Origin: Martinezella lusitana
GTDB lineage: Bacteria; Pseudomonadota; Alphaproteobacteria; Rhizobiales; Rhizobiaceae
Direction: 5' to 3'
Assembly (NCBI RefSeq): GCF_014207095.1
Contig: NZ_JACHBG010000023.1
Span: forward strand, 1-64,000
DNA: 64,000 nt
In this document: piece after piece, positions 9,057 through 18,171 of the stretch
How the letters are laid out: each line of letters starts with the position of its first letter
Position numbering within the stretch: the first letter of the stretch is position 1
Notes under the pieces: generated by a model
Seen by the model: the letters and a program-made list of their open reading frames with translations, nothing else
What the model was told of the DNA's origin: nothing
The model's database searches: none
Program-made: the position numbers and the translations under genes

Positions 9057-10094
9057 ATGAAGAGAGAAGAGTTAGAGGCGCTGCGCGCCAAGGTCAGTTG
9101 CGAAGCAGTGCTAGAGCGAGCTGGCTACCAAATCGACCTGAAGGAAAGCACGCGTCGCGCTGTCAAATACCGGCGAGGCAGTCACATCATTATTGTCACG
9201 CATGCTGGACGCGGATGGTTCGATCCGCTCAGCGACGAGAAGGGCGATGTCTTCGGCCTTGCCATGTTCCTCGATCGCATTCATTTCCCGTCTGCGGTGG
9301 AAGCGGTCGCGTCGCTTATCGGGTTTCAGCTATCGCGGTCGGAGTGGACATCGCCACGATATTCCGCGCCGATCGAGGGCATCGCCGAACGCTGGCAATC
9401 CCGTCACTCGCCGTCGCCCAGGTCCAGCGCCTGGCGCTATCTCTGCCACGCGCGGTCGATTCCGACCGCCATCGTCCGACAGGCAATTCGCGAAGGTGTC
9501 CTGAAGGAGGGACCGCTCGGCAGCATGTGGGCGGCCCATGTCGATAGCAACGACCGCGTCATTGGCTGGGAGGAGCGCGGTCCCGACTGGCGAGGTTTCT
9601 CCTCTGGAGGATCAAAACTGCTATTTCGGCTAGGTCCGGCCGATGCCTGCCGTCTTTGCGTCACGGAAGCGGCGATTGATGCGATGAGCCTTGCAGCCCT
9701 CGAAGGTCCGCGGGAACAAACCCTCTATCTCAGCACGGGCGGCGGTTGGTCGCCGGCGACAGATGCGGCTCTTGTCGAGTTGGCCGCACGGCCAGGGCTC
9801 ACCCTGGTTGCCGCCACCGATGGCAATTCTCAAGGGGACGCCTACGCGGACCGGCTGCGTGTCGTTGCTGAACAGGCCGACTGCGACTGGCAGCGCCTCC
9901 GGCCACCGGCGGACGATTGGAATGCTGTTCTGCAAAATAGAGCAAAGGAACATCGGGAAAGGGAGATGGAACAGAAAAGCAAGGCGTGCCGCGTGCGCGT
10001 CGGTCGCGTCAAGGGAGGCTTCGCCCGGCATGCGCCGGCCCTTGACCCGGCCGGACACGAAGACGGCTTGGCGGGAATGGTCACGAAGGACTGA
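9057..10094 (+). CDS. DUF3991 / Toprim domain plasmid protein
   Basis: 345 residues from the ATG at 9057. The N-terminal part (about 1-100) is a DUF3991-type, primase-like zinc-binding-region relative (H-A-G-R-G-W-F-D-P-L, K-G-D-V-F-G-L). The Toprim domain (about 200-300) shows the conserved Glu in V-T-E-A-A-I-D-A-M-S and an acidic motif A-T-D-G-N in place of the usual D-x-D. Toprim proteins of this class are plasmid-borne, probably DNA-processing or primase-like. It is followed by the DUF1419 gene and the large methylase-helicase, a conserved order on rhizobial plasmids. Confidence 0.85.
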   Translation: MKREELEALRAKVSCEAVLERAGYQIDLKESTRRAVKYRRGSHIIIVTHAGRGWFDPLSDEKGDVFGLAMFLDRIHFPSAVEAVASLIGFQLSRSEWTSPRYSAPIEGIAERWQSRHSPSPRSSAWRYLCHARSIPTAIVRQAIREGVLKEGPLGSMWAAHVDSNDRVIGWEERGPDWRGFSSGGSKLLFRLGPADACRLCVTEAAIDAMSLAALEGPREQTLYLSTGGGWSPATDAALVELAARPGLTLVAATDGNSQGDAYADRLRVVAEQADCDWQRLRPPADDWNAVLQNRAKEHREREMEQKSKACRVRVGRVKGGFARHAPALDPAGHEDGLAGMVTKD

Positions 10095-10160
10095 AGAGAA
10101 TGGTGAGGTCGTAACCGCGTCACCGCCTTCGGTCCAAAAAAAACCGAAAGGACCAAGTTG

Positions 10161-10754
10161 ATGACCTTAACAATCCTCCCCCGCAAAATCTTCCAGGGCG
10201 TGGCGAAACGCTCGGACATGTTCCGCCTGTTCGACCGGCACGCCAAACGCCCCAACCGTTTCGATAGCGACCAGCCGGCAATCTACGCCGGCGAGTGGTT
10301 CGAGATCGATGAGGTCGCCTATAGTTACATGCTCGACATCCTGCCGCCGCTATGGATGCGCGGGGCGGTCTTTGCGATGCGCGAGTTCATGATCGGATCG
10401 GTGACGTCGGTCTTCTATGCAATCCGGATCGACGAAGCGGTGCGCTACTTCCACACCTATTGCGACCTTTGCGACTCGAGTTCGGTGGAGGCAATGCGCG
10501 CTGCGATCATTGAGCGCCAGAGCCGGCCGGTCCGGGCAATGAGCCGTGAAGAACGGCTCGAGCATATCTGGAGCACGACCGCGGACGACTATCGAGGCTA
10601 TGCCGGCGAAGCCTGGCCAGAGACGGTCCAGGGATATCGCACCGTCATGATCTACGGCGGCAGAGAAGGCACCTCCCTGAAGCTGACCGACGACGAGATC
10701 GCAGCCAAGCTGCCTTTCCACTTGCGTCACCTCTCCTTCTCCCTGGCTGCCTGA
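10161..10754 (+). CDS. DUF1419-domain protein
   Basis: 197 residues from the ATG at 10161, with AAGGA about 9 nt upstream (a TTG at 10158 is in frame). The protein has the DUF1419 features: an N-terminal basic stretch, F-D-R-H-A-K-R-P-N-R-F, then Y-A-G-E-W-F-E-I-D-E and a central hydrophobic L-P-P-L-W-M-R segment. The function is unknown; the family is nearly confined to plasmids and islands of Rhizobiales. It lies between the Toprim gene and the methylase-helicase, all in the same direction. Confidence 0.85.
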   Translation: MTLTILPRKIFQGVAKRSDMFRLFDRHAKRPNRFDSDQPAIYAGEWFEIDEVAYSYMLDILPPLWMRGAVFAMREFMIGSVTSVFYAIRIDEAVRYFHTYCDLCDSSSVEAMRAAIIERQSRPVRAMSREERLEHIWSTTADDYRGYAGEAWPETVQGYRTVMIYGGREGTSLKLTDDEIAAKLPFHLRHLSFSLAA

Positions 10755-10843
10755 GCCGGATCAACCCACGCAGTTTCCGCGCCAGAGATGAACGGCCCTT
10801 CGGCCGAACGATGGCGCATGCCCTCATTCCAAGGAGCTTTCCC

Positions 10844-13800
10844 ATGAGCAATGACCCATTTACACTAGACATGTTCGGCTTGATCGCCCTTTCCACCGGC
10901 CTTGGGCTTGGTGTGACAGCTTTCGGCGACTTCTCGTTGATCGCCGCCAATGATGACGATCCGACCCCGCCGGCGCCAGCACCAGCGAAGTCCGTCGTTA
11001 CAACGCCAACCCGGCGCGCGAGGCTTCGGACGAACTTCTATCTCGATGGTGACCGCGGACTGGCTTCGTCCTGGAAGGACCGAGCCCGCGTGAGTGTCGC
11101 CGCCATCCTCGTCGCCGATGCGATTGCCAAGCAGGACCGGCCGGCGACACCCAACGAGCAGGCGCAGCTGATCCGCTTCACCGGGTTTGGCGCTGGCGAG
11201 GTGGCCAACGGCATGTTTCGCCGGCCAGGCGAGGTCGATTTCCGGCAAGGCTGGGAAGATCTCGGTTCCTCGCTCGAAACAGCCGTCTCCGAAGCGGAGT
11301 ATGCGTCGCTCGCCCGCTGTACCCAATATGCGCATTTCACGCCCGAGTTCATCATCCGGGCGATCTGGGCCGCGATCTTAAAACTCGGCTGGCGCGGCGG
11401 GCGGGTGTTGGAACCGGGCATCGGCACGGGCCTCTTTCCGGCGTTGATGCCCAAGGTCTATCGCGACTCTGCCCATGTTACGGGCGTCGAGCTCGACCCG
11501 GTCACAACGAGGATCGTCCGCCTGCTCCAACCGGGCGCGCGGATCATAAGAGGCGATTTTGTCCGCACCGATCTGGCGCCGATCTACGATCTCGCCATCG
11601 GCAATCCGCCCTTTTCCGATCGCCCCGTCCGCTCCGACCGTGCCTACCGATCGCTTGGGCTGCCCCTGCACGACTATTTCATTGCCCGGTCGATCGACCT
11701 CCTGAAGCCCGGGGCACTCGCCGCCTTCGTCACATCGCATGGCACGATGGACAAGGCCGATACCACGGCGCGCGAGCATATCGCCAAATCCGCCGATCTG
11801 ATCGCGGCTATCCGCCTGCCCGAAGGCAGCTTTCGCCGCGATGCAGGTACGGATGTCGTCGTCGACATACTCTTCTTCCGGAAGCGCAAGGTCGGCGAAA
11901 CGGCTGGCGATCAGTCCTGGCTCGATCTCGATGAGGTTCAGCCGGCCAACGACGATGAAGGCGCGATCCGCGTCAATCGCTGGTTCGCTCGTCACCCCGA
12001 TTTCGTGCTCGGGACGCACGCGTTGACGTCAGGGCCGTTCGGCGAAACCTATACCTGCCGGCGGCGCGACGGCGAGGATCTCGAAACCACGCTCACGGCA
12101 GCCATCGACCTCCTGCCTGCCGATCTCTATGACGGCGAGCCGACGCCCGTCGATATCGATCTGGAGGACGAACTTGGCGACATCGCCGATATCAAGCCGA
12201 AGGAGGGTTCTGTCCGCGAGGGCAGCTTTTTCCTCGACCGGTCAAAGGGCCTGATGCAGATACTGGACGGATCGGCCGTGCCGATCGCCGTCCGCAAGGG
12301 CCGCTCGGGCGACGGGATCACGGAAAAGCGCGTCCGGATCGTCACCAAGCTCATTCCGATCCGCGATGCCGTCCGCGAGGTGCTGAAGGCGCAGGAGGCC
12401 GACCGGCCCTGGCGGGACCTTCAGGTCCGGCTGCGCATCGCCTGGTCGAGCTTCGTGCGCGATTTCGGGCCGATCAACCATACGATCGTTTCGATCCAGG
12501 AGGATGCCGAAACCGGCGAAGTCAGGGAGATCCATCGCCAGCCGAACCTTGCGCCGTTTCGTGACGATCCCGATTGCTGGCTGGTCGCCTCGATCGAGGA
12601 CTACGATCTGGAGACCGACACGGCGAAGCCGGGTCCGATCTTCGCAACCCGTGTGATCGCTCCGCCGATGTCGCCTGTCATCACCAGTGCGGCTGATGCG
12701 CTGGCGGTCGTACTCAATGAGCGCGGCCATGTCGATATCGATCATATCGCCGAATTGCTGCATCTCAATGTTTCCAACGTTATCGATGATCTCGGCGATG
12801 AAGTCTTTCTCGACCCGACCAATGGCTCATGGCAGACGGCCGATGCCTACCTCTCCGGTTCGGTTCGTACAAAGCTCGCCACTGCGCAGGCAGCGGCCGA
12901 GCTTGATCCGGCTTTTGAGCGCAATGTCCGCGCATTGCATGCGGTACAGCCGGCGGATCTGCGGCCTTCCGATATCACCGCCCGCCTCGGCGCGCCGTGG
13001 ATTTCCGCCGCCGATGTCGTCGCTTTCGTGAAAGAACGGATGGAGGCGGATATCCGCATCCACCACATGCCGGAGCTCGGATCCTGGACCGTCGAGGCCC
13101 GTCAGCTCGCCTATAGCGCAGCTGGTACCTCCGAATGGGGAACCAGCCGCCGGCATGCCGGTGAGCTGCTTTCCGATGCCCTGAACAGCCGTGTGCCGCA
13201 GATCTTCGACGTCTTCAAGGATAGCGACGGCGAGCGCCGCGTGCTGAATGTCGTCGATACCGAAGCCGCACGCGACAAGCTGCAGAAGATCAAGCAGTCG
13301 TTTCAGGACTGGGTCTGGACAGATCCGGATCGCACCGATCGTCTGGCCCGCGATTACAATGATCGCTTCAACAATATCGCACCGCGCAAATTTGACGGCT
13401 CCCATCTGAAGCTTCCCGGCGCCTCTGGCGCCTTTACTCTTTATGGGCACCAGAAACGCGGCATCTGGCGGATCATCGCCGATGGATCGACCTACCTTGC
13501 CCATGCCGTCGGCGCCGGCAAGACGATGACCATGGCGGCCGCCATTATGGAACAGCGCCGGCTTGGCCTGATCGCCAAGGCCATGCTGGTCGTTCCCGGC
13601 CATTGCCTGGCGCAGGCGGCGCGCGAATTCCTGGCGCTCTATCCCAATGCCCGCATTCTCGTCGCAGACGAGACGAATTTCACCAAGGACAAGCGCGCCC
13701 GCTTCCTGTCGCGCGCCGCGACCGCCACCTGGGATGCAATCATCATCACCCATTCAGCGTTTCGTTTCATCGCCGTCCCATCGGCCTTCGAGAGCCAGAT

Positions 13801-15826
13801 GATCCAGGACGAGCTTCAGCTTTACGAGGATCTGCTGGTGAAGGTCGACAGCGAGGATCGCGTGTCCCGCAAGCGCCTCGAGCGCCTGAAGGAAGGTCTG
13901 CAGGAGCGGCTGGAGGGGCTTGCGACCCGCAAGGATGACCTGCTGACCATCTCGGAAATCGGTGTCGACCAGATCGTTGTCGATGAGGCGCAGGAATTCC
14001 GCAAGCTGTCTTTCGCCACCAATATGTCGACGCTGAAGGGCATCGACCCGAATGGCTCGCAGCGCGCCTGGGACCTATATGTGAAATCCCGCTTCATCGA
14101 AACGAAGAACCCGGGCCGCGCGCTGGTGCTCGCCTCCGGCACGCCGATCACCAATACGCTCGGCGAAATGTTCTCGATTCAGCGGCTTCTGGGTCATGCA
14201 GCGCTCTGCGAACGCGGGCTGCATGAGTTCGACGCCTGGGCGTCGTGCTTCGGCGACACCACGACCGAGCTCGAGATCCAGCCGTCCGGCAAATACAAGC
14301 CGGTCAGCCGTTTCGCCTCCTTCGTCAACGTGCCTGAGCTGATCGCCATGTTCCGCTCCTTCGCCGATGTCGTCATGCCGGAGGATCTCAGGCAATATGT
14401 GAAGGTTCCCAACATCTCGACCGGCCGGCGGCAGATCCTGACCGCCAAGCCGACGGCGCTGTTCAAGTCCTACCAGCAGACGCTCGATACACGCATCAAG
14501 GCGATCGAGAAGCGAGAGGGACCGGCCAAATCCGGTGACGACATTCTGTTGTCCGTCATCACTGATGGCCGCCATGCGGCGATCGATCTGCGCTTGGTCC
14601 TGCCGGCGGCGGAAAATGAGCCAGAGAACAAGCTCAATCTTCTGGTCCGCAATGCCTATCGCATCTGGAAGGAAACCGGAGAGACGATCTACCAGCGCCC
14701 GGATGGGAAAGACTTCGACCTACCAGGCGCCGCCCAGATGATTTTTTCCGATCTCGGCACGCTGAACGTCGAGAAAACCCGTGGCTTCTCCGCCTATTGC
14801 TTCATCCGTGACGAACTGATCAGGCTCGGCGTGCCGGCATCGCAAATCGCGTTCATGCAGGATTACAAGAAGACCGAAGCAAAACAACGGCTGTTCGGAG
14901 AGGTCCGGGCCGGCAAGGTCCGTTTCCTGATCGGATCATCCGAGACAATGGGGACCGGGGTCAATGCCCAGCTCCGCCTCAAGGCGCTCCACCATCTCGA
15001 TGTGCCATGGCTACCATCGCAGATCGAGCAGCGCGAGGGCCGCATCGTCCGCCAGGGCAACCAGCATGACGAGGTCGATATCTTCGCCTACGCGACCGAA
15101 GGCTCGCTCGACGCGTCCATGTGGCAGAACAACGAGCGCAAGGCGCGGTTCATCGCCGCGGCGCTATCGGGTGACACCTCGATCCGGCGACTGGAGGATA
15201 TTGGCGAAGGGGCGGCCAACCAGTTTGCCATGGCCAAGGCAATTGCATCCGGCGACGAACGGCTGATGCAGAAGGCGGGACTTGAGGCCGATATCGCCCG
15301 TCTCGAGCGGCTGCGCGCGGCCCATGAAGACGACCAGTATGCCGTCCGCCGGCAGATGCGCGATGCCGAACGCGAGATCGAGGTCTCGACCCGGCGCATT
15401 GGCGAGATAGGACGGGACATCGCGCGGCTGGTGCCGACCGGCGGCGATCTGTTCAGGATGACCGTGCTCGGCGAGGAGCATTCCGAGCGCAAATCAGCCG
15501 GTCGCGCACTGATGAAGGAAATCCTGACCCTTCTCCAAGTGCAGCAGGAGTGCGAGGTTCATCTCGCCACCATCGGCGGCTTCGATGGCTCTGTTGCAAA
15601 TATTCCGGATGTCTGTGAAGAGGCTTTTCTGCGCTTCAGTCACGCGGGTCTGGCGTCGAGATTCTGCTGGAGCATTGCCACCACCTCGGTGAGCGCGCTT
15701 GGCCCAATAGCGAAAGCGCGTTCCACGATGCGGGCCTCTCCGCGAATGTCGCCGGTCAAGTTGAAGATCGCGGCCTGGCCCTTGCGTAGAGCACGCATGA
15801 CCTCAAATCCCTTGATCGTCGCATAG
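10844..15826 (+). CDS. Giant DNA methylase-helicase protein, 3' end cut by IS6 element
   Basis: The start at 10844 has AAGGAG 8 bases upstream. About 1,581 residues are authentic (to 15586). The last 80 codons read into the IS6 element, so the natural C-terminus is lost. The N-terminal third is an N6-adenine methylase (motif I L-E-P-G-I-G-T-G, motif IV N-P-P-F). The middle is an SNF2/DEAD-type helicase with Walker A V-G-A-G-K-T near residue 891, D-E-A-Q as motif II and a C-terminal helicase lobe (Q-R-E-G-R-I-V-R-Q-G-N). A coiled-coil-like tail follows. Related methylase-helicase fusions on plasmids and phages (DarB-like, strawberry-notch-like) protect incoming DNA from restriction. Most catalytic motifs precede the truncation, so partial activity is possible. 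Confidence 0.85.
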   Translation: MSNDPFTLDMFGLIALSTGLGLGVTAFGDFSLIAANDDDPTPPAPAPAKSVVTTPTRRARLRTNFYLDGDRGLASSWKDRARVSVAAILVADAIAKQDRPATPNEQAQLIRFTGFGAGEVANGMFRRPGEVDFRQGWEDLGSSLETAVSEAEYASLARCTQYAHFTPEFIIRAIWAAILKLGWRGGRVLEPGIGTGLFPALMPKVYRDSAHVTGVELDPVTTRIVRLLQPGARIIRGDFVRTDLAPIYDLAIGNPPFSDRPVRSDRAYRSLGLPLHDYFIARSIDLLKPGALAAFVTSHGTMDKADTTAREHIAKSADLIAAIRLPEGSFRRDAGTDVVVDILFFRKRKVGETAGDQSWLDLDEVQPANDDEGAIRVNRWFARHPDFVLGTHALTSGPFGETYTCRRRDGEDLETTLTAAIDLLPADLYDGEPTPVDIDLEDELGDIADIKPKEGSVREGSFFLDRSKGLMQILDGSAVPIAVRKGRSGDGITEKRVRIVTKLIPIRDAVREVLKAQEADRPWRDLQVRLRIAWSSFVRDFGPINHTIVSIQEDAETGEVREIHRQPNLAPFRDDPDCWLVASIEDYDLETDTAKPGPIFATRVIAPPMSPVITSAADALAVVLNERGHVDIDHIAELLHLNVSNVIDDLGDEVFLDPTNGSWQTADAYLSGSVRTKLATAQAAAELDPAFERNVRALHAVQPADLRPSDITARLGAPWISAADVVAFVKERMEADIRIHHMPELGSWTVEARQLAYSAAGTSEWGTSRRHAGELLSDALNSRVPQIFDVFKDSDGERRVLNVVDTEAARDKLQKIKQSFQDWVWTDPDRTDRLARDYNDRFNNIAPRKFDGSHLKLPGASGAFTLYGHQKRGIWRIIADGSTYLAHAVGAGKTMTMAAAIMEQRRLGLIAKAMLVVPGHCLAQAAREFLALYPNARILVADETNFTKDKRARFLSRAATATWDAIIITHSAFRFIAVPSAFESQMIQDELQLYEDLLVKVDSEDRVSRKRLERLKEGLQERLEGLATRKDDLLTISEIGVDQIVVDEAQEFRKLSFATNMSTLKGIDPNGSQRAWDLYVKSRFIETKNPGRALVLASGTPITNTLGEMFSIQRLLGHAALCERGLHEFDAWASCFGDTTTELEIQPSGKYKPVSRFASFVNVPELIAMFRSFADVVMPEDLRQYVKVPNISTGRRQILTAKPTALFKSYQQTLDTRIKAIEKREGPAKSGDDILLSVITDGRHAAIDLRLVLPAAENEPENKLNLLVRNAYRIWKETGETIYQRPDGKDFDLPGAAQMIFSDLGTLNVEKTRGFSAYCFIRDELIRLGVPASQIAFMQDYKKTEAKQRLFGEVRAGKVRFLIGSSETMGTGVNAQLRLKALHHLDVPWLPSQIEQREGRIVRQGNQHDEVDIFAYATEGSLDASMWQNNERKARFIAAALSGDTSIRRLEDIGEGAANQFAMAKAIASGDERLMQKAGLEADIARLERLRAAHEDDQYAVRRQMRDAEREIEVSTRRIGEIGRDIARLVPTGGDLFRMTVLGEEHSERKSAGRALMKEILTLLQVQQECEVHLATIGGFDGSVANIPDVCEEAFLRFSHAGLASRFCWSIATTSVSALGPIAKARSTMRASPRMSPVKLKIAAWPLRRARMTSNPLIVA

Positions 15827-16471
15827 GCGGTTTTCAAGGTCTTGAACCCTCGAACTGGCTTGATCAGCTGTTTGAGCTTGCCGTGATCCGCCTCGACCAC
15901 ATTGTTCAGATACTTGACCTGCCGGTGCACGAGCTCTTTTGGGCATTTGCCTTCGGCCTTCAGTTCCGAGATCGCGATGCCATAGGTTGGCGCCTTGTCG
16001 GTGTTGATGACGGTTGGCTTTTCCCAATCCTTCAGGCCATTCAGGGCTTTGCCGAGAAATCGCTTCGCCGCTTTGGCATTGCGTGTCGGCGACAGATAGA
16101 AATCGATCGTGTTGCCGAACTTGTCGACAGCCCGGTACAGATATGTCCATTTGCCACGGACCTTCACATAGGTTTCATCGACGCGCCAGCTCGTCGATTG
16201 CGGTCGGCGCCAATGCCAACGGAGCCGTTTTTCAATCTCAGGCGCATATTTCTGGACCCAGCGGTAGATTGTGGAATGATCCACGGCCACGCTCCGTTCG
16301 CCCATCATCTGTTCGAGATCCCGATAACTCACCCCGTAGCGGCAATACCAGCGAACTGCCCACAAGATCACTTCGCCCTGGAAATGCCGCCACTTGAAAT
16401 CGCCCATCAAAAATCTCGCTGAATATCACCAGCGCTCTTTCCCGCACGAGCGGATTTTTTGCAACAGAGCC
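15587..16471. mobile_element. IS6-family insertion sequence (IS26-like ends)
   Basis: Perfect 14-bp terminal inverted repeats: GGCTCTGTTGCAAA at 15587-15600 and its complement at 16458-16471. Total 885 bp with one minus-strand transposase. The 8 bases outside each end (15579-15586 and 16472-16479) do not match, so there is no target duplication. The two flanks are also unrelated genes (methylase-helicase on the left, toxin tail on the right). This indicates deletion or recombination across the element rather than simple insertion. Confidence 0.92.
15640..16407 (-). CDS. IS6-family transposase
   Basis: 255 residues from the ATG at 16407. N-terminal helix-turn-helix (V-D-H-S-T-I-Y-R-W-V-Q), then the DDE catalytic core: W-R-V-D-E-T-Y-V-K-V-R-G-K-W for the first Asp, V-I-N-T-D-K-A for the second, and E-A-D-H-G-K-L-K region carrying the last acidic residue. 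Full length, intact, flanked by matching inverted repeats, so probably active. Confidence 0.95.
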   Translation of the reverse strand: MGDFKWRHFQGEVILWAVRWYCRYGVSYRDLEQMMGERSVAVDHSTIYRWVQKYAPEIEKRLRWHWRRPQSTSWRVDETYVKVRGKWTYLYRAVDKFGNTIDFYLSPTRNAKAAKRFLGKALNGLKDWEKPTVINTDKAPTYGIAISELKAEGKCPKELVHRQVKYLNNVVEADHGKLKQLIKPVRGFKTLKTAYATIKGFEVMRALRKGQAAIFNLTGDIRGEARIVERAFAIGPSALTEVVAMLQQNLDARPA

Positions 16472-16472
16472 T

Positions 16473-16571
16473 GTCGCGATTAGGGACCCCAACGGCATGC
16501 AGTATTTTAGTCCCAGAGCAACGTTTAAAGAAGCTTTTACCGGAGAGGTCGTGGTACCTAGGAGCCCATGA
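16473..16571 (+). pseudogene. Orphan C-terminal tail of a contact-dependent (CdiA/haemagglutinin-type) toxin
   Basis: Directly after the IS6 right end a frame of 32 residues is open up to a TGA at 16569: V-A-I-R-D-P-N-G-M-Q-Y-F-S-P and so on. Its stop overlaps the ATG of the next gene as ATGA, the usual junction between a polymorphic-toxin C-terminus and its immunity gene. Everything upstream has been replaced by the IS6 element. The assignment as toxin tail rests on the junction and on the haemagglutinin pre-toxin fragment about 0.5 kb downstream; no toxin motif can be recognised in so short a piece. Confidence 0.45.
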
Positions 16572-16936
16572 TGGAAATCGAACTGACAATTGCCAAAAAT
16601 CTCGTTACCCGCGCACTTTTGGAGCAAAAGGGCATCCCGTGTGTGTGCCGCGTCGGACTTGGCCACGACTTCGAAATTGATTTCATTCCCCCTTTGCCGG
16701 AAGCACATGGCATTGTTAGCAATTGGGATCGAAAGAAAATAGAAGAGCGAGCGCCTGCTGGAGCAGGGGGCAGGTATACGCATTATTGCTTCGGAAAATT
16801 AAGTCTCATGCCGATTGAAGGCCGCAAATATGCGATTGTCGATTTAATTTTCTTCTATGAGGATTTTGGTTGGTGCCCGGTCGTAGTCGACGGAGAATAC
16901 GGGCCGATTGGCTCTTTCTGGGACGAGGAAGAGTAG
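16568..16936 (+). CDS. Small acidic protein, probable immunity protein of the truncated toxin
   Basis: 122 residues; the ATG at 16568 overlaps the stop of the toxin tail (a second ATG follows at once at 16571). No domain that I recognise. The protein has many aromatic residues, an acidic C-terminus (W-D-E-E-E) and no signal peptide, so it is cytoplasmic. Size, acidity and translational coupling to the preceding frame fit an immunity protein that neutralises a CdiA-CT-type toxin. The base composition of this gene is visibly lower in GC than the neighbouring plasmid genes, which points to transfer. Confidence 0.5.
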   Translation: MMEIELTIAKNLVTRALLEQKGIPCVCRVGLGHDFEIDFIPPLPEAHGIVSNWDRKKIEERAPAGAGGRYTHYCFGKLSLMPIEGRKYAIVDLIFFYEDFGWCPVVVDGEYGPIGSFWDEEE

Positions 16937-17057
16937 GCCATCAGCGTTGGTGCATCGGTCGCTGAAAGAACGGATTTCTGTCTTTGCTGCTCTGGCTACG
17001 CGGTGACGGTTTTGCAGTGGAAAGATTTCGGGCGTGCGCATGCCAGCATTCGATTGA

Positions 17058-17793
17058 GGACGGCACCCCCCATGGCGACTTCCGTCTGCTGCGCTCCGAA
17101 CGAGCGCGCCGGCAACAAGCGCGGCCGCGGAAAAGCTTGCCAACGGCATTCTCCAGAACGCATTGGATGCCAATCCAAATCTCACCTATACGCAACGAGC
17201 CGCCGTTGGTGAATGGGCTGCCGCTCTTGTGGGGGCTGCCGCAAGCCTCGATAGTTTCAACAACAACTATCTCAAGCACGATCAATTGGCCCTGCTTCTA
17301 CAGAAGCTGAAAGACTGCGCCGACGACGCGTGCAAGCAAGCAGCCATGGAGACTGCGCAACAACAGTCTCAGTTCAACACCGCACAAATGCAGCAGTGTG
17401 GCAGCGCGGCCTGCTTTGAGGCTGCGCTGCAGGAAATGCGCCAGGACATGGATCTGCTGAAGGGAAGCGAGGAATATGCTGGATTGCTCGCAGATAATTC
17501 AATTGGCGGGCTGACTGCTCGGGGCTTCGTTTTTGGCCCTCGATCCGATGGAGGCTTGTCCAACTTCGATCTGAGTTACGCGCAGCGCGCCCTCGACATA
17601 TTGGCTGGCAAACCACTGAACCGGCTTATCCCTTCGGCGACGTGCAAAAGGACTGGAACGCGCTTCAGGCGGCGATCAAAACAAATAATAGCGATGTCGT
17701 AAGCGCCACGCTGCACAACTATCTCTCAACGGTGCAGGGGTACGATGTACTCGCCTGTTTGTCGGCCTACGAGGGAGCGGCAAATGTCGGTGG
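17058..17793 (+). pseudogene. Haemagglutinin/CdiA pre-toxin fragment, frameshifted and cut by IS701
   Basis: From 17058 to about 17625 one frame encodes a Cys-rich pre-toxin region: A-A-A-E-K-L-A-N-G-I-L, then F-N-N-N-Y-L-K-H-D-Q and paired Cys (K-D-C-A-D-D-A-C-K-Q). This matches the region before the toxin in CdiA/filamentous haemagglutinins ('ENNYL..(H)DQ'). Near 17630 the reading shifts to another frame (D-W-N-A-L-Q-A-A-I-K-T-N-N), which continues to 17793, where the IS701 terminal repeat begins. The toxin domain itself and the 5' end are missing. The frame upstream of 17058 is also broken. Confidence 0.6.
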
Positions 17794-18171
17794 GTTAGCA
17801 TTACAGTTGGTGCGCCGGGAGACCGGCAAGGAGTAGATGGTGCAAGTCCATTGCGATGAAGGCGTAGCGAGCCACATCGGCCCCGAGCCGTGCGCAGGCA
17901 TCCGCGAGGGTGTGTGCGAAGCGTCGGTAGGGGAGCATACAGGCCAGCCATTGAGCCGCGTAAGAATGTTATCCCGGGTGCCGACGCCGTCAACTGTGCG
18001 GAAGGCGACACGGGCGGGTGCGCAATCGCGAGCATCCGTCTGGCCCGGCGTGGTCGCAGACCCTGGCATGTATGGAAGCTCCTTGTACGGGAACCGGGAG
18101 ATCTCCGGGTCGGCCATGACCCATTTTGGGTACCTGGTCCGCAGCGGGAAGGCGAGGAGCCGTCGCCGCTG

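Noticed and set aside
15579-16479. An 8-bp target duplication around the first IS6 element
   Set aside because: The flanking octamers differ completely.
17642-17836. Group II intron splitting the haemagglutinin gene directly
   Set aside because: The 16 bases before the intron are the IS701 terminal repeat, so the IS701 interrupts the haemagglutinin fragment and the intron interrupts the IS.
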